Part shown: in pieces, positions 44,201 to 52,443 of the stretch
Numbering within the stretch: position 1 is the first letter of the stretch
How the letters are laid out: each line of letters opens with the position of its first letter
DNA from: an uncultured Lachnospiraceae bacterium
GTDB taxonomy: Bacteria > Bacillota > Clostridia > Lachnospirales > Lachnospiraceae
Assembly (NCBI GenBank): GCA_910586255.1
Contig: CAJUHR010000020.1
Coordinates: 1 to 64,000, forward strand
Length of the DNA stretch: 64,000 nucleotides
Direction of reading: 5' to 3'
Notes under the pieces: model-generated
Databases searched by the model: none
Told to the model about the DNA's origin: nothing
Seen by the model: only the letters and a program-made list of their open reading frames with translations
Program-made: the position numbers and the translations under genes

Positions 44201-45480
44201 ATGTCCTGGCCGCCGATGTCCAGAATACAGTCCACCTCCGGCTCGAAAAACGCCGCGGCATAGTAGTGGGAGATGGTCTCCACCTCACCCTCATCCAGCA
44301 TCAGAGCCGATTTTAACAGTGCCTCGCCATAGCCGGTGGAACATGACCAGGCAAGACGGGCCTTTTCGGGAAGCAGAGAGCGGATCTCATCCATGGCGCG
44401 GATGGCAGTGGCCAGAGGGCTTCCGTTGTTGTTGGAATAAAAGCGATACAGAAGGCGGCCGTCCTCCCCCACTAAGGCCACCTTGGTGGTGGTGGAGCCG
44501 GCGTCAATGCCCAGATAGCAGTTGCCCTCATAGGAGGACAAATCCCCTGTGGACACACAGTGGCTGTTGTGGCGCTCACAGAAGCACTCATAATCCTCCT
44601 GGGAAGCAAAAAGCGGCTCCATGCGGTTGATCTCTGTCTCCATCCGGATTCCGGCCTTTAAGCGGCTGATGAGAGCCTTTAGGGAGACGGGGGAATCCGG
44701 GCCGGCGCTCATGGCAGCTCCGGCAGCGGCAAACAGGTGAGAATGGTCCGGGGCGACAATGTGTTCACTGTCCAGATTCAGAGTGCGGATAAAAGCACGG
44801 CGCAGCTCCGGAAGAAAGTGGAGAGGCCCTCCTAAAAAGGCCACGGTTCCCCGGATGGGCTTGCCGCAGGCTAATCCGCTGATGGTCTGGTTGACCACCG
44901 CCTGAAAGATGGAGGCGGCCAAATCCTCTCTGGTGGCGCCCTCATTGATCAGCGGCTGGATGTCGGATTTGGCAAACACGCCGCAGCGGGCCGCTATGGG
45001 ATAGATCATCTGATAGTCCCGGGCATATTCGTTGAGACCCCGGGCATCGGTCTGTAAAAGGGCAGCCATCTGGTCAATAAAGGAACCGGTGCCTCCGGCA
45101 CAGATTCCGTTCATCCGCTGGTCAATGCCACCGGTAAAGTAAATGATTTTAGCGTCCTCCCCGCCCAGTTCAATGGCAACATCGGTCTGGGGGGCCTCCG
45201 CCTTTAACGCGGTGGCCACTGCCACTACCTCCTGAGTGAAAGGAATACCCAGATGGCGGGAGAGCGTCAGGCCGCCGGAGCCGGTGATGCTGGCAAAAAC
45301 GGTGATCTCTCCCAGTTTTTCTATGGCACGGGACAAAAGGAGAGCCAATGTCTCCTGAATGTTGGCATAATGCCGTTCATAGTCGGAAAACACGATTTGT
45401 CCATTGTCTTTGACAACAGCTTTGACAGTTGTGGAACCAATATCAATTCCCAATGTATGATGGATACTATTTGAATTCAT
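41236..45480 (-). CDS. Giant 2-hydroxyacyl-CoA dehydratase activase-type protein (BadF/BadG/BcrA/BcrD)
   Basis: About 1414 residues. Two tandem ASKHA ATPase domains begin GIDIGSTTVKAVV and GIDAGSTTTKVALV. Each has a Cys motif of the kind that holds the [4Fe-4S] cluster of dehydratase activators (CAGGTGSFIDQMA; ACSSGCGSFIETFA). Next comes a Cys-rich segment (CKGCTNHCVLTVNRF), a DUF2229-type domain (IPSESECYPAKLVHGH) and a large C-terminal region related to the dehydratase itself (TQTGGGCRASNYIGF). The protein is probably an ATP-dependent one-electron donor or self-contained reductase. No dehydratase subunits are adjacent. The frame opens at 45594; the ATG at 45480 gives the family start, although the AGGAGG lies about 19 bases upstream, so the start is not certain. 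Confidence 0.88.
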   Translation of the reverse strand: MNSNSIHHTLGIDIGSTTVKAVVKDNGQIVFSDYERHYANIQETLALLLSRAIEKLGEITVFASITGSGGLTLSRHLGIPFTQEVVAVATALKAEAPQTDVAIELGGEDAKIIYFTGGIDQRMNGICAGGTGSFIDQMAALLQTDARGLNEYARDYQMIYPIAARCGVFAKSDIQPLINEGATREDLAASIFQAVVNQTISGLACGKPIRGTVAFLGGPLHFLPELRRAFIRTLNLDSEHIVAPDHSHLFAAAGAAMSAGPDSPVSLKALISRLKAGIRMETEINRMEPLFASQEDYECFCERHNSHCVSTGDLSSYEGNCYLGIDAGSTTTKVALVGEDGRLLYRFYSNNNGSPLATAIRAMDEIRSLLPEKARLAWSCSTGYGEALLKSALMLDEGEVETISHYYAAAFFEPEVDCILDIGGQDMKCIRIKDRTVDSVQLNEACSSGCGSFIETFAKSLNFRVEAFAKEALFAKNPTDLGTRCTVFMNSNVKQAQKEGATVADISAGLAYSVIKNALFKVIKITDAADLGKHVVVQGGTFHNDAVLRSFEKIAGCEAVRPDIAGIMGAFGAALIARERYSPSKKSSMLPLDKIVSLQYDTSMTRCKGCTNHCVLTVNRFGGGRQYVSGNRCERGLGREKTRKEVPNLFDYKYHRMFDYEPLTPDLAPRGVIGIPRVLNMYENYPFWAVFFRRLGFSVVLSPQSTKNIYELGIESIPSESECYPAKLVHGHIAWLIRQGIKEIFYPCIPYERNETPQAGNHFNCPMVTSYAENIKNNVEELSELGIHFMNPFFAFTNEEVLTRQLIVELGKEYHISSVEIQKAAHEGWTELLKSRRDMEKKGEETIAWLKKHGCHGIVLAGRPYHVDPEIHHGIPEMITSYGLAVLTEDSISHLADAERPLVVTDQWMYHSRLYRAASYVKQCDFLDLIQLNSFGCGLDAVTTDQVHDILTESGKLYTVLKIDEVNNLGAARIRIRSLIAALRVRGQKRYERQVVSSAYNRVVFTREMKKEYTLLCPQMSPIHFDLLEPAIQAFGYRMEVLKNHTRSAIDVGLKYVNNDACYPSLIVIGQVMEALLSGQYDLDHTAVLMTQTGGGCRASNYIGFIRRALEKAGLPQVPVISVNANGMETNPGFSITPPLLTKAMQAIVYGDVFMRVLYATRPYEKEPGSANALHEKWKARCIRSLSTRAANMIDFGRNIRGIIREFDALPRLNTKKTRVGIVGEILVKFSPLANNHIVELLENEGAEAVMPDLMDFLLYCFYNSNFKAEHLGGKQSTAWLCNLGISLLEYLRRVARRELEKSAHFTPPSRIRELALMAQDFVSLGNQTGEGWFLTGEMLELIQSGVKNIVCTQPFGCLPNHIVGKGVIKELRKKHPGANIIAVDYDPGASEVNQLNRIKLMLATAKKNLLECV

Positions 45481-45631
45481 ATGTACGGGAAAAGCCCTGC
45501 CTCCTTTATCTTTGCGTTGTTGTTTACAAAAAAGAAAGATATGCGACTGGTTGCATATCATTGATACTCTATCACAAAATGCGAAAGAATACAATTTCTG
45601 AGCCGTAAAAATACGGTTAAGAAATCAGGCG

Positions 45632-45689
45632 GTTACTGTTCACACCATGACTGACACTTTGCTGATTAGTCATGAGCCAGTACAGTTAT
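45632..45689. repeat. Imperfect palindromic element, GTTACTGTTCAC type
   Basis: GTTACTGTTCAC on the left and an imperfect complement ending AGTTAT on the right, enclosing CATGACT/AGTCATG. Similar termini occur at 49490 and 52047, suggesting an intergenic repeat family. A GGACGGG/CCCGTCC hairpin follows at 45708-45731. Confidence 0.45.
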
Positions 45690-45744
45690 GGGGCCAAATC
45701 AGGCGCGGACGGGCAGGAAGATGACCCGTCCTAACTATTACTAT

Positions 45745-45773
45745 TTGACAAACCGGCAGGGAGAAATTATAAT
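45745..45773 (+). promoter_or_regulatory. Strong sigma-A promoter of corA
   Basis: TTGACA at 45745-45750 and TATAAT at 45768-45773 with a 17-bp spacer: consensus in both boxes. It implies a 5' leader of about 320 nt before corA. Confidence 0.8.
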
Positions 45774-45824
45774 GTGTTTGGATAGAAAATTAATCCTGAA
45801 TAAAAAAAGAAGGAGGCGGCAGGA

Positions 45825-45920
45825 ATGGATGGTGGTTCCGCATACCACATAGATACAGATGAAATACGAAAGCGGATGCCTGCACTGCCGGTTCCGGAGA
45901 TTCGGTGTGCTGTTTTGTGA
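45825..45920 (+). CDS. Possible 31-aa leader peptide in the corA 5' leader
   Basis: A short ORF with AGGAGG eight bases before its ATG, located about 45 nt after the predicted transcription start and 178 nt before corA. The peptide has an acidic stretch (HIDTDEI) followed by MPALPVPEI, with three prolines. In enterobacterial Mg2+ transporter leaders, acidic and Pro-rich leader peptides sense Mg2+ or proline through ribosome behaviour. The comparison is by analogy only. The ORF could also be a chance frame, but its ribosome site is better than that of many real genes. Confidence 0.45.
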   Translation: MDGGSAYHIDTDEIRKRMPALPVPEIRCAVL

Positions 45921-46026
45921 CGATTCCTTTCCTTTTCGGGTGTGGCCTTAAAAGGAGGGACAGAGGCAGAATGTGCACATTTTCTTTTTCCTTTCCGGGT
46001 GTGGTGCGGGTTTTTAGAAGGATTAA

Positions 46027-46073
46027 AGCCTGCGGGGCAGGGTATGCCCTTTTATGGGCCTGCCCCTGTGAGA
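46027..46073 (+). promoter_or_regulatory. Structured leader hairpin before corA
   Basis: GGGGCAG pairs with CTGCCCC around an inner GCCC/GGGC stem, ending about 25 nt before the corA start. No T-run follows, so it would act on translation or processing. Two direct repeats of CCTTTYCGGGTGTGG-like sequence (near 45930 and 45990) lie upstream. Confidence 0.45.
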
Positions 46074-46097
46074 AACCAGGGAAAGGAGAAAAAGACA

Positions 46098-47039
46098 ATG
46101 ATTCGGATTTTTAAGACAGAAGAAGGAACGATTCACCAGAAGGATGAGGCGGAGAGCGGATGCTGGATTGCCCTGACGGATCCTACGGCCACGGAGATTT
46201 TGGAGATTGCCAAAAAGTATAATATTGACCCGGACCATGTGAAGGCTCCTCTGGATGAGGAGGAACGTTCCCGTATTGAGAGCGAGGATCATTACAGCCT
46301 GATTCTTGTGGACATTCCTTCCATTGAGGAGAGAAATGAGAAGGACTGGTATGTGACGATTCCTTTGGGGATTATTATGACTGAGGATATGATCGTGACC
46401 GTGTGCCTGGAGGAGACGCCGGTGCTGGCCGCCTTTATGGACGGGCGCGTCCGGGATTTCTACACCTACATGCGGACCCGGTTTATTTTGCAGATTCTCT
46501 ACAAAAATGCTTCCCTGTATCTTCAATATCTGCGGATTATTGACAAAAAGAGCGAGGTGGTGGAGCGGGAGCTCCACAAGTCCCAGAAGAACAGGGAGCT
46601 GATTGAGCTTTTGGAGCTGGAGAAGAGCCTGGTGTATTTTACTACCTCCCTCCGTTCCAATGAGGTGGTGTTCGAGAAGCTTTTAAAGAATGAGAAGATC
46701 AAGAAATATCCAGAGGACACGGAGCTTTTGGAGGATGTTATCATTGAGAACAAGCAGGCCATTGAGATGGCCAATATTTACAGCGGAATTCTAAGCGGCA
46801 CCATGGATGCCTTTGCCTCGGTGATCTCCAACAATTTGAATATTGTCATGAAATTTCTGGCGACCATCACCATCGTCATGTCCATCCCCACCATGGTGGC
46901 AAGCTTCTACGGGATGAATGTGAATCCGGCAGGGATGCCGTATGCCCAGAGTCTGTATGGCTTCTGGATTGTGCTGGGGTTCGCGGCGGTTTTATCTCTT
47001 CTTGTGGCGTTTGTATTCTCCAAGAAGGATCTGTTCTGA
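46098..47039 (+). CDS. corA: CorA family magnesium transporter
   Basis: Divalent-cation channel of the CorA/Mrs2 type. A long soluble N-terminal domain with coiled helices (about 1-250) precedes two C-terminal membrane segments. The selectivity motif YGMNV follows TM1, and the C-terminus is basic (FSKKDLF). It has 313 residues. The frame extends upstream to 45942, but the ATG at 46098 has AAAGGAG upstream and gives the family N-terminus. The long leader with a leader ORF and hairpin suggests post-initiation control. Confidence 0.95.
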   Translation: MIRIFKTEEGTIHQKDEAESGCWIALTDPTATEILEIAKKYNIDPDHVKAPLDEEERSRIESEDHYSLILVDIPSIEERNEKDWYVTIPLGIIMTEDMIVTVCLEETPVLAAFMDGRVRDFYTYMRTRFILQILYKNASLYLQYLRIIDKKSEVVERELHKSQKNRELIELLELEKSLVYFTTSLRSNEVVFEKLLKNEKIKKYPEDTELLEDVIIENKQAIEMANIYSGILSGTMDAFASVISNNLNIVMKFLATITIVMSIPTMVASFYGMNVNPAGMPYAQSLYGFWIVLGFAAVLSLLVAFVFSKKDLF

Positions 47040-47094
47040 GAAATGATAAAGAAAGCAGCCAGAGGACAAAGGGCTGTGAAGGAAAGGATTGCAG

Positions 47095-47949
47095 ATGAAG
47101 TTTTTTTATGCGTTTGAACGGAAATACAGTCGGTATGCCATTCCGAATCTGATGTATTATATCGTAATTTTGTATGCGGTGGGACTGGCGGTCTATGTGG
47201 TGAATCCCATGATGTACTGGAGAATTTACGGAAATTATCTGTGTCTGGACGGAAGGGCGATTCTTCACGGACAGATTTGGAGGCTTGCCACCTTTCTCAT
47301 CTTCCCGCCGTCCTTTGGCTCCTTCCGGTTTACCAGTATATTTTTCGGGATCATCGCCCTATTTATGTATCACAGTCTGGGACAGACCTTAGAGAGCGTG
47401 TGGGGCTCCTTCCGGTTTAACGTGTTCTTCTTTATGGGTATGCTGGCTCAGGGGCTGGCCTGCCTTTTGGGATACCTGATTTTTAAGCAGGACTGGATGC
47501 TGACCACCGGTTTTTTAAATTCCTCCATCTTCCTGGCCTTTGCTATGTACTTTCCGGATGTACAGTTTCTTCTGTTTTTCGTGCTGCCGGTAAAGGCAAA
47601 GTGGCTGGCTGTGGCGGAGTGCGCGGTGTATCTCTACAGCTTTGTGTTCGGAACCAACGCGGACCGGTGTGAGCTGCTTGTCTCTCTGGCCAATATTCTT
47701 CTGTTCTTTTTGATGACCAGGAATTATAAGCGGTACGCGCCCGGGGAGATCAAGCGGAAGAAACAGTTTAAGAAAGAGATTAAGATAATGCCAAAGGGCA
47801 GCACCCGTCACCGCTGTGCCGTGTGCGGACGGACGGAGCTTGACGGAGTGGAGCTGGAGTTTCGGTATTGCTCCAAATGTGAGGGAAATTACGAGTATTG
47901 CCAGGATCATCTCTACACTCACAAGCATGTGAAGAAGGATGAGGAGTGA
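47095..47949 (+). CDS. Rhomboid-like membrane protein with C-terminal zinc-ribbon-like tail
   Basis: About 284 residues. Six hydrophobic segments (from YYIVILYAVGLAVYVV to LVSLANILLFFL) and the HGQIWRLATFLIFPP entry resemble the rhomboid/Derlin fold. The GxSG protease motif is not present: the corresponding segment reads FLNSSIFLAFA. It is therefore probably a non-proteolytic relative. The cytosolic tail has CAVCGRTELDGVELEFRYCSKC plus CQDHLYTHKH, likely a zinc-binding knuckle. The ATG at 47095 has AAAGGA six bases upstream. It lies 55 bp after corA and 100 bp before pyruvate kinase. Confidence 0.75.
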   Translation: MKFFYAFERKYSRYAIPNLMYYIVILYAVGLAVYVVNPMMYWRIYGNYLCLDGRAILHGQIWRLATFLIFPPSFGSFRFTSIFFGIIALFMYHSLGQTLESVWGSFRFNVFFFMGMLAQGLACLLGYLIFKQDWMLTTGFLNSSIFLAFAMYFPDVQFLLFFVLPVKAKWLAVAECAVYLYSFVFGTNADRCELLVSLANILLFFLMTRNYKRYAPGEIKRKKQFKKEIKIMPKGSTRHRCAVCGRTELDGVELEFRYCSKCEGNYEYCQDHLYTHKHVKKDEE

Positions 47950-48050
47950 CCAGTGACAAAAAGCAGGAGCGTCATTGGGGCTACCTTTTTCTGTCTGGCA
48001 GAATGGCAGCTCTTTGACAATACATGGCAAAAAAGGAGACAGGGATTATT

Positions 48051-49487
48051 ATGAAAAAAACAAAGATTATCTGCACAATGGGACCCAACAGTGACGACCG
48101 GGAGGTAATGAAGGCCCTGATACAAAACGGCATGGATGTGGCCCGGTTTAACTTTTCTCACGGAACTCATGAGGAACAGAAAAAAAGACTGGATCTGTTA
48201 AAGTCAGTGCGCGAGGAGTTAGACGTGCCGGTGGCGGCTCTTTTGGACACCAAGGGGCCGGAGATCCGCACCGGACTTTTGGAAAACGGAGGCAAGGTGG
48301 TTCTGAGGGAGGGACAGGAGTATATTCTCACCACCCGGGATATAGTGGGAAATGACAGGATTGGACATATTAATTATGACGGCCTCAACGAGGATGTGGA
48401 GCCGGGGAACCGGATTTTGATTGATGACGGCCTGATTGAGCTTCACGTAAAGGAGGTCAAAGGGACTGACATTATCTGTACGGTCATCAACGGAGGAGAG
48501 CTAGGACAGCGGAAGGGGGTCAATGTACCCAATGTAAAGATTAAGCTGCCGGCTCTCACAGATAAGGATAAGGAGGATATCCGGTTTGGCATTGAGCAGG
48601 GATTTGATTTTATTGCCGCTTCTTTTGTGAGGACAAAGGAGGCCATTCTGGAGATCAAGGAGATCTTAAAGGAGGCCGGCTCCTTCATGCAGGTAATCGC
48701 CAAGATTGAGAATGCGGAGGGGGTGGAGAATCTGGCTGGGATTATTGAGGCCAGTGACGGGATCATGGTAGCCAGAGGGGATCTGGGAGTGGAGATCCCG
48801 GCGGCGGAGGTGCCTCATATTCAAAAGACGATCATCCGGCAGTGTAATGCTGCCTGCAAGACCGTGATCACGGCCACTCAGATGCTGGATTCCATGATTC
48901 GCAATCCCCGTCCCACCCGGGCGGAGGTGACGGATGTGGCCAACGCGGTCTATGACGGAACCGATGTGGTGATGCTGTCAGGGGAGACTGCCGCGGGCAA
49001 ATATCCGGTGGAGGCCTTAAAGATGATGGTCCAGATCTGTGAGGTGTCCGAGCAGTATCTTGACACCAATGCGTACCATCAGAGACGGATTTCCATGGAG
49101 AATGCCATGAATATTTCCAATGCGGTGTGCTATTCCTCTGTATCCACGGCTCACAGCTTAAAGGCCCGGGTTATCATAGCTCCCAGCATTACGGGATATA
49201 CCACCCGCCTTTTGTCCAAGTGGCGTCCCTCCATTCAGGTGATCGGTCTGTCGCCTAGTGCGGCAGCTGTCCGCCAGATGCAGATTTACTGGGGAGTAAG
49301 GCCCTTCCAGGCAAAGCGGGCCGAGTCCACAGATGTGTTAATCGAGTCCTCCTTGGATCTTCTCAAGGAGAAGAATGTGATTGCTGACGGGGACGTGGTG
49401 GTGGTAACCGCCGGTGTGGTCAACCGGATCAGCCGCAACAAGCCGGCCACCCATACCAATATTATGCGGATCATTGAGGTGGACTAA
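48051..49487 (+). CDS. pyk: Pyruvate kinase
   Basis: Last step of glycolysis: phosphoenolpyruvate and ADP to pyruvate and ATP. The signature MVARGDLGVEIPAAEVPHIQ and the opening KTKIICTMGPNSDD are canonical; catalytic Lys is in IAKIENAEG. It has 478 residues, the standard length, without the extra C-terminal PEP-utiliser domain of some Firmicutes. The frame opens at 48024, but the ATG at 48051 has AGGAGA upstream and gives the family start. Confidence 0.97.
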   Translation: MKKTKIICTMGPNSDDREVMKALIQNGMDVARFNFSHGTHEEQKKRLDLLKSVREELDVPVAALLDTKGPEIRTGLLENGGKVVLREGQEYILTTRDIVGNDRIGHINYDGLNEDVEPGNRILIDDGLIELHVKEVKGTDIICTVINGGELGQRKGVNVPNVKIKLPALTDKDKEDIRFGIEQGFDFIAASFVRTKEAILEIKEILKEAGSFMQVIAKIENAEGVENLAGIIEASDGIMVARGDLGVEIPAAEVPHIQKTIIRQCNAACKTVITATQMLDSMIRNPRPTRAEVTDVANAVYDGTDVVMLSGETAAGKYPVEALKMMVQICEVSEQYLDTNAYHQRRISMENAMNISNAVCYSSVSTAHSLKARVIIAPSITGYTTRLLSKWRPSIQVIGLSPSAAAVRQMQIYWGVRPFQAKRAESTDVLIESSLDLLKEKNVIADGDVVVVTAGVVNRISRNKPATHTNIMRIIEVD

Positions 49488-49489
49488 TA

Positions 49490-49521
49490 GTTACGTTCAC
49501 AGGGTACCTGTGGACAGTAAC
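49490..49521. repeat. Palindromic intergenic element, GTTAC-GTTCAC type
   Basis: GTTACGTTCACAGG, 3-nt loop, CCTGTGGACAGTAAC. The same terminal sequence occurs at 45632 and 52047. Confidence 0.55.
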
Positions 49522-49555
49522 GGCTAATACCAAAGGATTAAGGAGAGCAGCCAAC

Positions 49556-50824
49556 GTGGAGAAAAAACCGTTTGTGACAAAGGAACAACTAGATGAGATA
49601 ATACGGCAGTACCCAACGCCGTTTCATCTCTATGACGAGAAGGGAATACGGGAGAATGCTGCCAGGCTTCGGGAAGCCTTTTCCTGGAATAAGGGATATA
49701 AGGAGTATTTTGCAGTCAAGGCCACTCCCAATCCATATATTTTAAAGATTTTGCGGGAATGTGGCTGCGGAACGGACTGTTCCTCCGCTACAGAGCTGAT
49801 GCTTTCGGACGCAGTGGGATTTTCCGGCCGGGAGATTATGTTCTCCTCCAATGACACGCCGGAGGGGGAATTTAAGCTGGCGGACCAGCTGGGAGGCATT
49901 ATCAACCTGGATGATATCACCCACATTGAATGGGTGGAGCGGGAGCTGGGACATATTCCCAAAACCATCAGCTGCCGGTACAATCCGGGTGGTCTCTTTC
50001 AGATCAGCAATGATATTATGGACAATCCCGGGGACGCCAAGTACGGCATGACACAGGAGCAGATGGTTGAAGCCTTCCGGATTTTAAAGGAAAAGGGCGC
50101 CGAGGAATTCGGGATCCACGCGTTTCTGGCCAGCAATACGGTGACCAATGAGTATTACCCTATGCTGGCAAGGGTTCTTTTCCGGGTGGCGGTGGATCTG
50201 AAGGAAAAGACGGGGGCTTCCATCGGATTTATCAATCTGTCCGGAGGAATCGGCGTAGCCTACCGTCCGGACCAGGAAAGCAACGATATTATGGTTATCG
50301 GAGAGGGCGTGCGCAAGGCTTACCAGGAGATTTTAGTGCCGGCCGGTATGGGGGATGTGGCTATCTATACGGAGCTTGGCCGTTTCATGCTGGCGCCCTA
50401 TGGGTGTCTGGTGACAAAGGCTATCCACGAAAAGCATACCTACAAGGAATATATCGGCGTGGATGCCTGCGCGGTCAACCTGATGCGGCCGGCCATGTAT
50501 GGGGCATACCACCATATTACGGTCATGGGAAGGGAGGACGAGCCTCTGGACCACAAGTATGATGTGGTAGGCTCTCTGTGCGAGAATAATGATAAATTTG
50601 CCATTGACCGGATGCTGCCAAAGATTGAGATGGGAGATTTGCTGGTGATTCATGATGCGGGAGCTCACGGGTTTTCCATGGGGTACAATTACAACGGAAA
50701 GCTTCGGTCCGCAGAGCTTTTGTTAAAGGAGGACGGGACCGTTTGTATGATCCGGAGAGCAGAGACGCCGGGGGATTATTTTGTCACCCTGGACGGCTGT
50801 GAGATGATGGAGAAATATCTTTAA
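49556..50824 (+). CDS. lysA: Diaminopimelate decarboxylase-type PLP enzyme
   Basis: Fold-type III PLP decarboxylase, here 422 residues. The PLP-lysine region is YFAVKATPNPYIL (Lys at about residue 54), followed by GCGTDCSSATEL. The glycine-rich phosphate loop is NLSGGIG, and the C-terminal active-site residues are in LGRFMLAPYGCLV. Diaminopimelate decarboxylase makes lysine and is the most common annotation for this clostridial form; carboxynorspermidine or arginine decarboxylase relatives cannot be fully excluded. The GTG start has AAGGAG nine bases upstream. A strong terminator follows. Confidence 0.85.
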   Translation: MEKKPFVTKEQLDEIIRQYPTPFHLYDEKGIRENAARLREAFSWNKGYKEYFAVKATPNPYILKILRECGCGTDCSSATELMLSDAVGFSGREIMFSSNDTPEGEFKLADQLGGIINLDDITHIEWVERELGHIPKTISCRYNPGGLFQISNDIMDNPGDAKYGMTQEQMVEAFRILKEKGAEEFGIHAFLASNTVTNEYYPMLARVLFRVAVDLKEKTGASIGFINLSGGIGVAYRPDQESNDIMVIGEGVRKAYQEILVPAGMGDVAIYTELGRFMLAPYGCLVTKAIHEKHTYKEYIGVDACAVNLMRPAMYGAYHHITVMGREDEPLDHKYDVVGSLCENNDKFAIDRMLPKIEMGDLLVIHDAGAHGFSMGYNYNGKLRSAELLLKEDGTVCMIRRAETPGDYFVTLDGCEMMEKYL

Positions 50825-50837
50825 GATTAAACAAAAT

Positions 50838-50867
50838 AAGCCCGGACACGCGACAGTGTCCGGGCTT
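50838..50867. terminator. Bidirectional intrinsic terminator
   Basis: AAGCCCGGACAC, 6-nt loop, GTGTCCGGGCTT, flanked by A and T tracts, between convergent lysA and ychF. Confidence 0.9.
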
Positions 50868-50900
50868 AAAAATTGTTACCTCTGCTCTATGGGAGAAATT

Positions 50901-51998
50901 TTACACATTAAACCGGAACAGGATAACATCCCCGTCCTTCACCACATAATCTTTTCCCTCCAGTCCCACCAGTCCCTTCTCCTTGGCCCTGGTGTAGGTG
51001 CCGCAGTCCAGAAGATCCTGATAATTGACTACCTCGGCCCGGATAAAACCCCTCTCAAAGTCCGAGTGGATCTTGCCGGCAGCCTGGGGAGCCTTGGTGC
51101 CTACCTTGATGGTCCAGGCCCGCGTCTCATCCTCCCCGGAGGTGAGAAAGCTGATCAGGCCCAGAAGGCGGTAGCTGGCAGCGATCAGCTTGTCAAGTCC
51201 TGACTCCGAAAGGCCTAAGGCTTCCAGATATTCCTGCTTCTCGTCATCGTCCAGCTCGGCGATCTCCTGCTCAATCTGGGCGCTGATGACAAAGACGCCG
51301 GAGCCGGTCACGGCGGCAGTGTTTTGCACAGATGCCACATAAGGGTTGGAGGCACCGTCATCAGCCAGATCTTCCTCCCCTACATTGGCGGCAAAGATCA
51401 CCGGCTTGCAGGTCAAAAGATTTAAGGAGCGGACAAAAGCCATCTGGTCTTCATCATCGCTTTTATAGGAGGAGGCGGGTTTTCCTTCCTCCAGAACAGA
51501 CTGCAGCTCCTTTAACACAGCCAGCTCCTTGGCCAGAGTCTTGTCATTGTTTGCGGAGCGGGAGGTCTTGGCAATCCTTCTCTCTAAAATCTCCAGATCG
51601 GAAAAGATCAGCTCTAAGTTGATGGTCTCAATATCCCGTCCCGGGTCCACACTGCCTTCCACATGGATTACGTTAGGATCATCAAAGCATCGGACCACAT
51701 GGACAACGGCATCCACCTCCCGGATGTTGGCCAAAAACTGATTGCCCAGTCCCTCTCCCTTGGAGGCGCCCTTTACCAGCCCGGCAATATCTACAAATTC
51801 GATGACAGCAGGGGTGACCTTTTTGGAATGATAGAGATCGCCTAAGAGCCGGATCCTCTTGTCGGGAACTGCCACCACGCCCACATTGGGGTCAATGGTG
51901 CAGAAGGGGTAGTTGGCGGACTCTGCTCCTGCCTTGGTCAGTGAGTTGAAAAGGGTGCTTTTTCCTACATTTGGCAGCCCTACGATTCCTAATTTCAT
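50901..51998 (-). CDS. ychF: YchF/OLA1-type ATPase
   Basis: Universally conserved Obg-family P-loop protein that prefers ATP and binds ribosomes. G1 is GLPNVGKST at residues 6-14; G3 is within DIAGLVKGASKGEG. The usual NKxD is replaced, as in the family, by an N-x-x-E form (NVGEEDL). A coiled-coil and a C-terminal TGS domain (ending GDVILFRFNV) follow. It has 365 residues, the normal length. It stands alone on the minus strand. Confidence 0.97.
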   Translation of the reverse strand: MKLGIVGLPNVGKSTLFNSLTKAGAESANYPFCTIDPNVGVVAVPDKRIRLLGDLYHSKKVTPAVIEFVDIAGLVKGASKGEGLGNQFLANIREVDAVVHVVRCFDDPNVIHVEGSVDPGRDIETINLELIFSDLEILERRIAKTSRSANNDKTLAKELAVLKELQSVLEEGKPASSYKSDDEDQMAFVRSLNLLTCKPVIFAANVGEEDLADDGASNPYVASVQNTAAVTGSGVFVISAQIEQEIAELDDDEKQEYLEALGLSESGLDKLIAASYRLLGLISFLTSGEDETRAWTIKVGTKAPQAAGKIHSDFERGFIRAEVVNYQDLLDCGTYTRAKEKGLVGLEGKDYVVKDGDVILFRFNV

Positions 51999-52046
51999 AT
52001 AAGCTTCCTTCCTTATCTCAAATCTGACATTCTCCCATATTTTTTA

Positions 52047-52196
52047 GTTACAGTTCACGGGGCGGGAAAAACGGATAAAAGCAGGCGTCAAGCTTGCTTG
52101 TAAAACTGATTTTATCCGTTTTTCCACATGGGGGCGAAGGCGCGATGCTTCTTGTTCGGAGTAAGCCGGATAAGAAGATGCCCCGTGAACACTAAC
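52047..52196. repeat. Long nested palindromic element, GTTAC-GTTCAC type
   Basis: The outer arms GTTACAGTTCACGGGGC (52047-52063) and its near-complement (52180-52196) enclose an inner perfect stem GGAAAAACGGATAAAA (52065-52080) with its complement at 52110-52125, and a second hairpin around GCTTCTT/AAGAAG. No ORF. The rest of the 52000-52443 gap shows only the lgt promoter. Confidence 0.7.
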
Positions 52197-52384
52197 TTTT
52201 TATGGGAAAAACGCCGAAAACAAAAAAACTCTTGATTTTCAAGTCAGTTAATTGTAGCATAGAATCGGCTTAATGAAAACCCCAAACACCTCAAAATACG
52301 CAAGATCAGACGGCCTAAGGGCAAAAACCCGCCGGAATTGTCGAACTATGACATAGCGTGGAGAAATGTGTCGTTCGATAATGT

Positions 52385-52413
52385 TTGATTTTCACGCATT
52401 TTGGCGGTAAAAT
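52385..52413 (+). promoter_or_regulatory. Putative promoter of lgt
   Basis: TTGATT at 52385-52390 and TAAAAT at 52408-52413 with a 17-bp spacer, about 30 bp before the start codon. Confidence 0.6.
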
Positions 52414-52443
52414 AGAGAAAAAGTTGAAAGGAGTTATTTAGGA

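Noticed and set aside
45780..46097. M-box (ykoK) magnesium riboswitch before corA
   Set aside because: I could not find the conserved core by eye, only a hairpin and a leader ORF. A covariance-model search would settle it.
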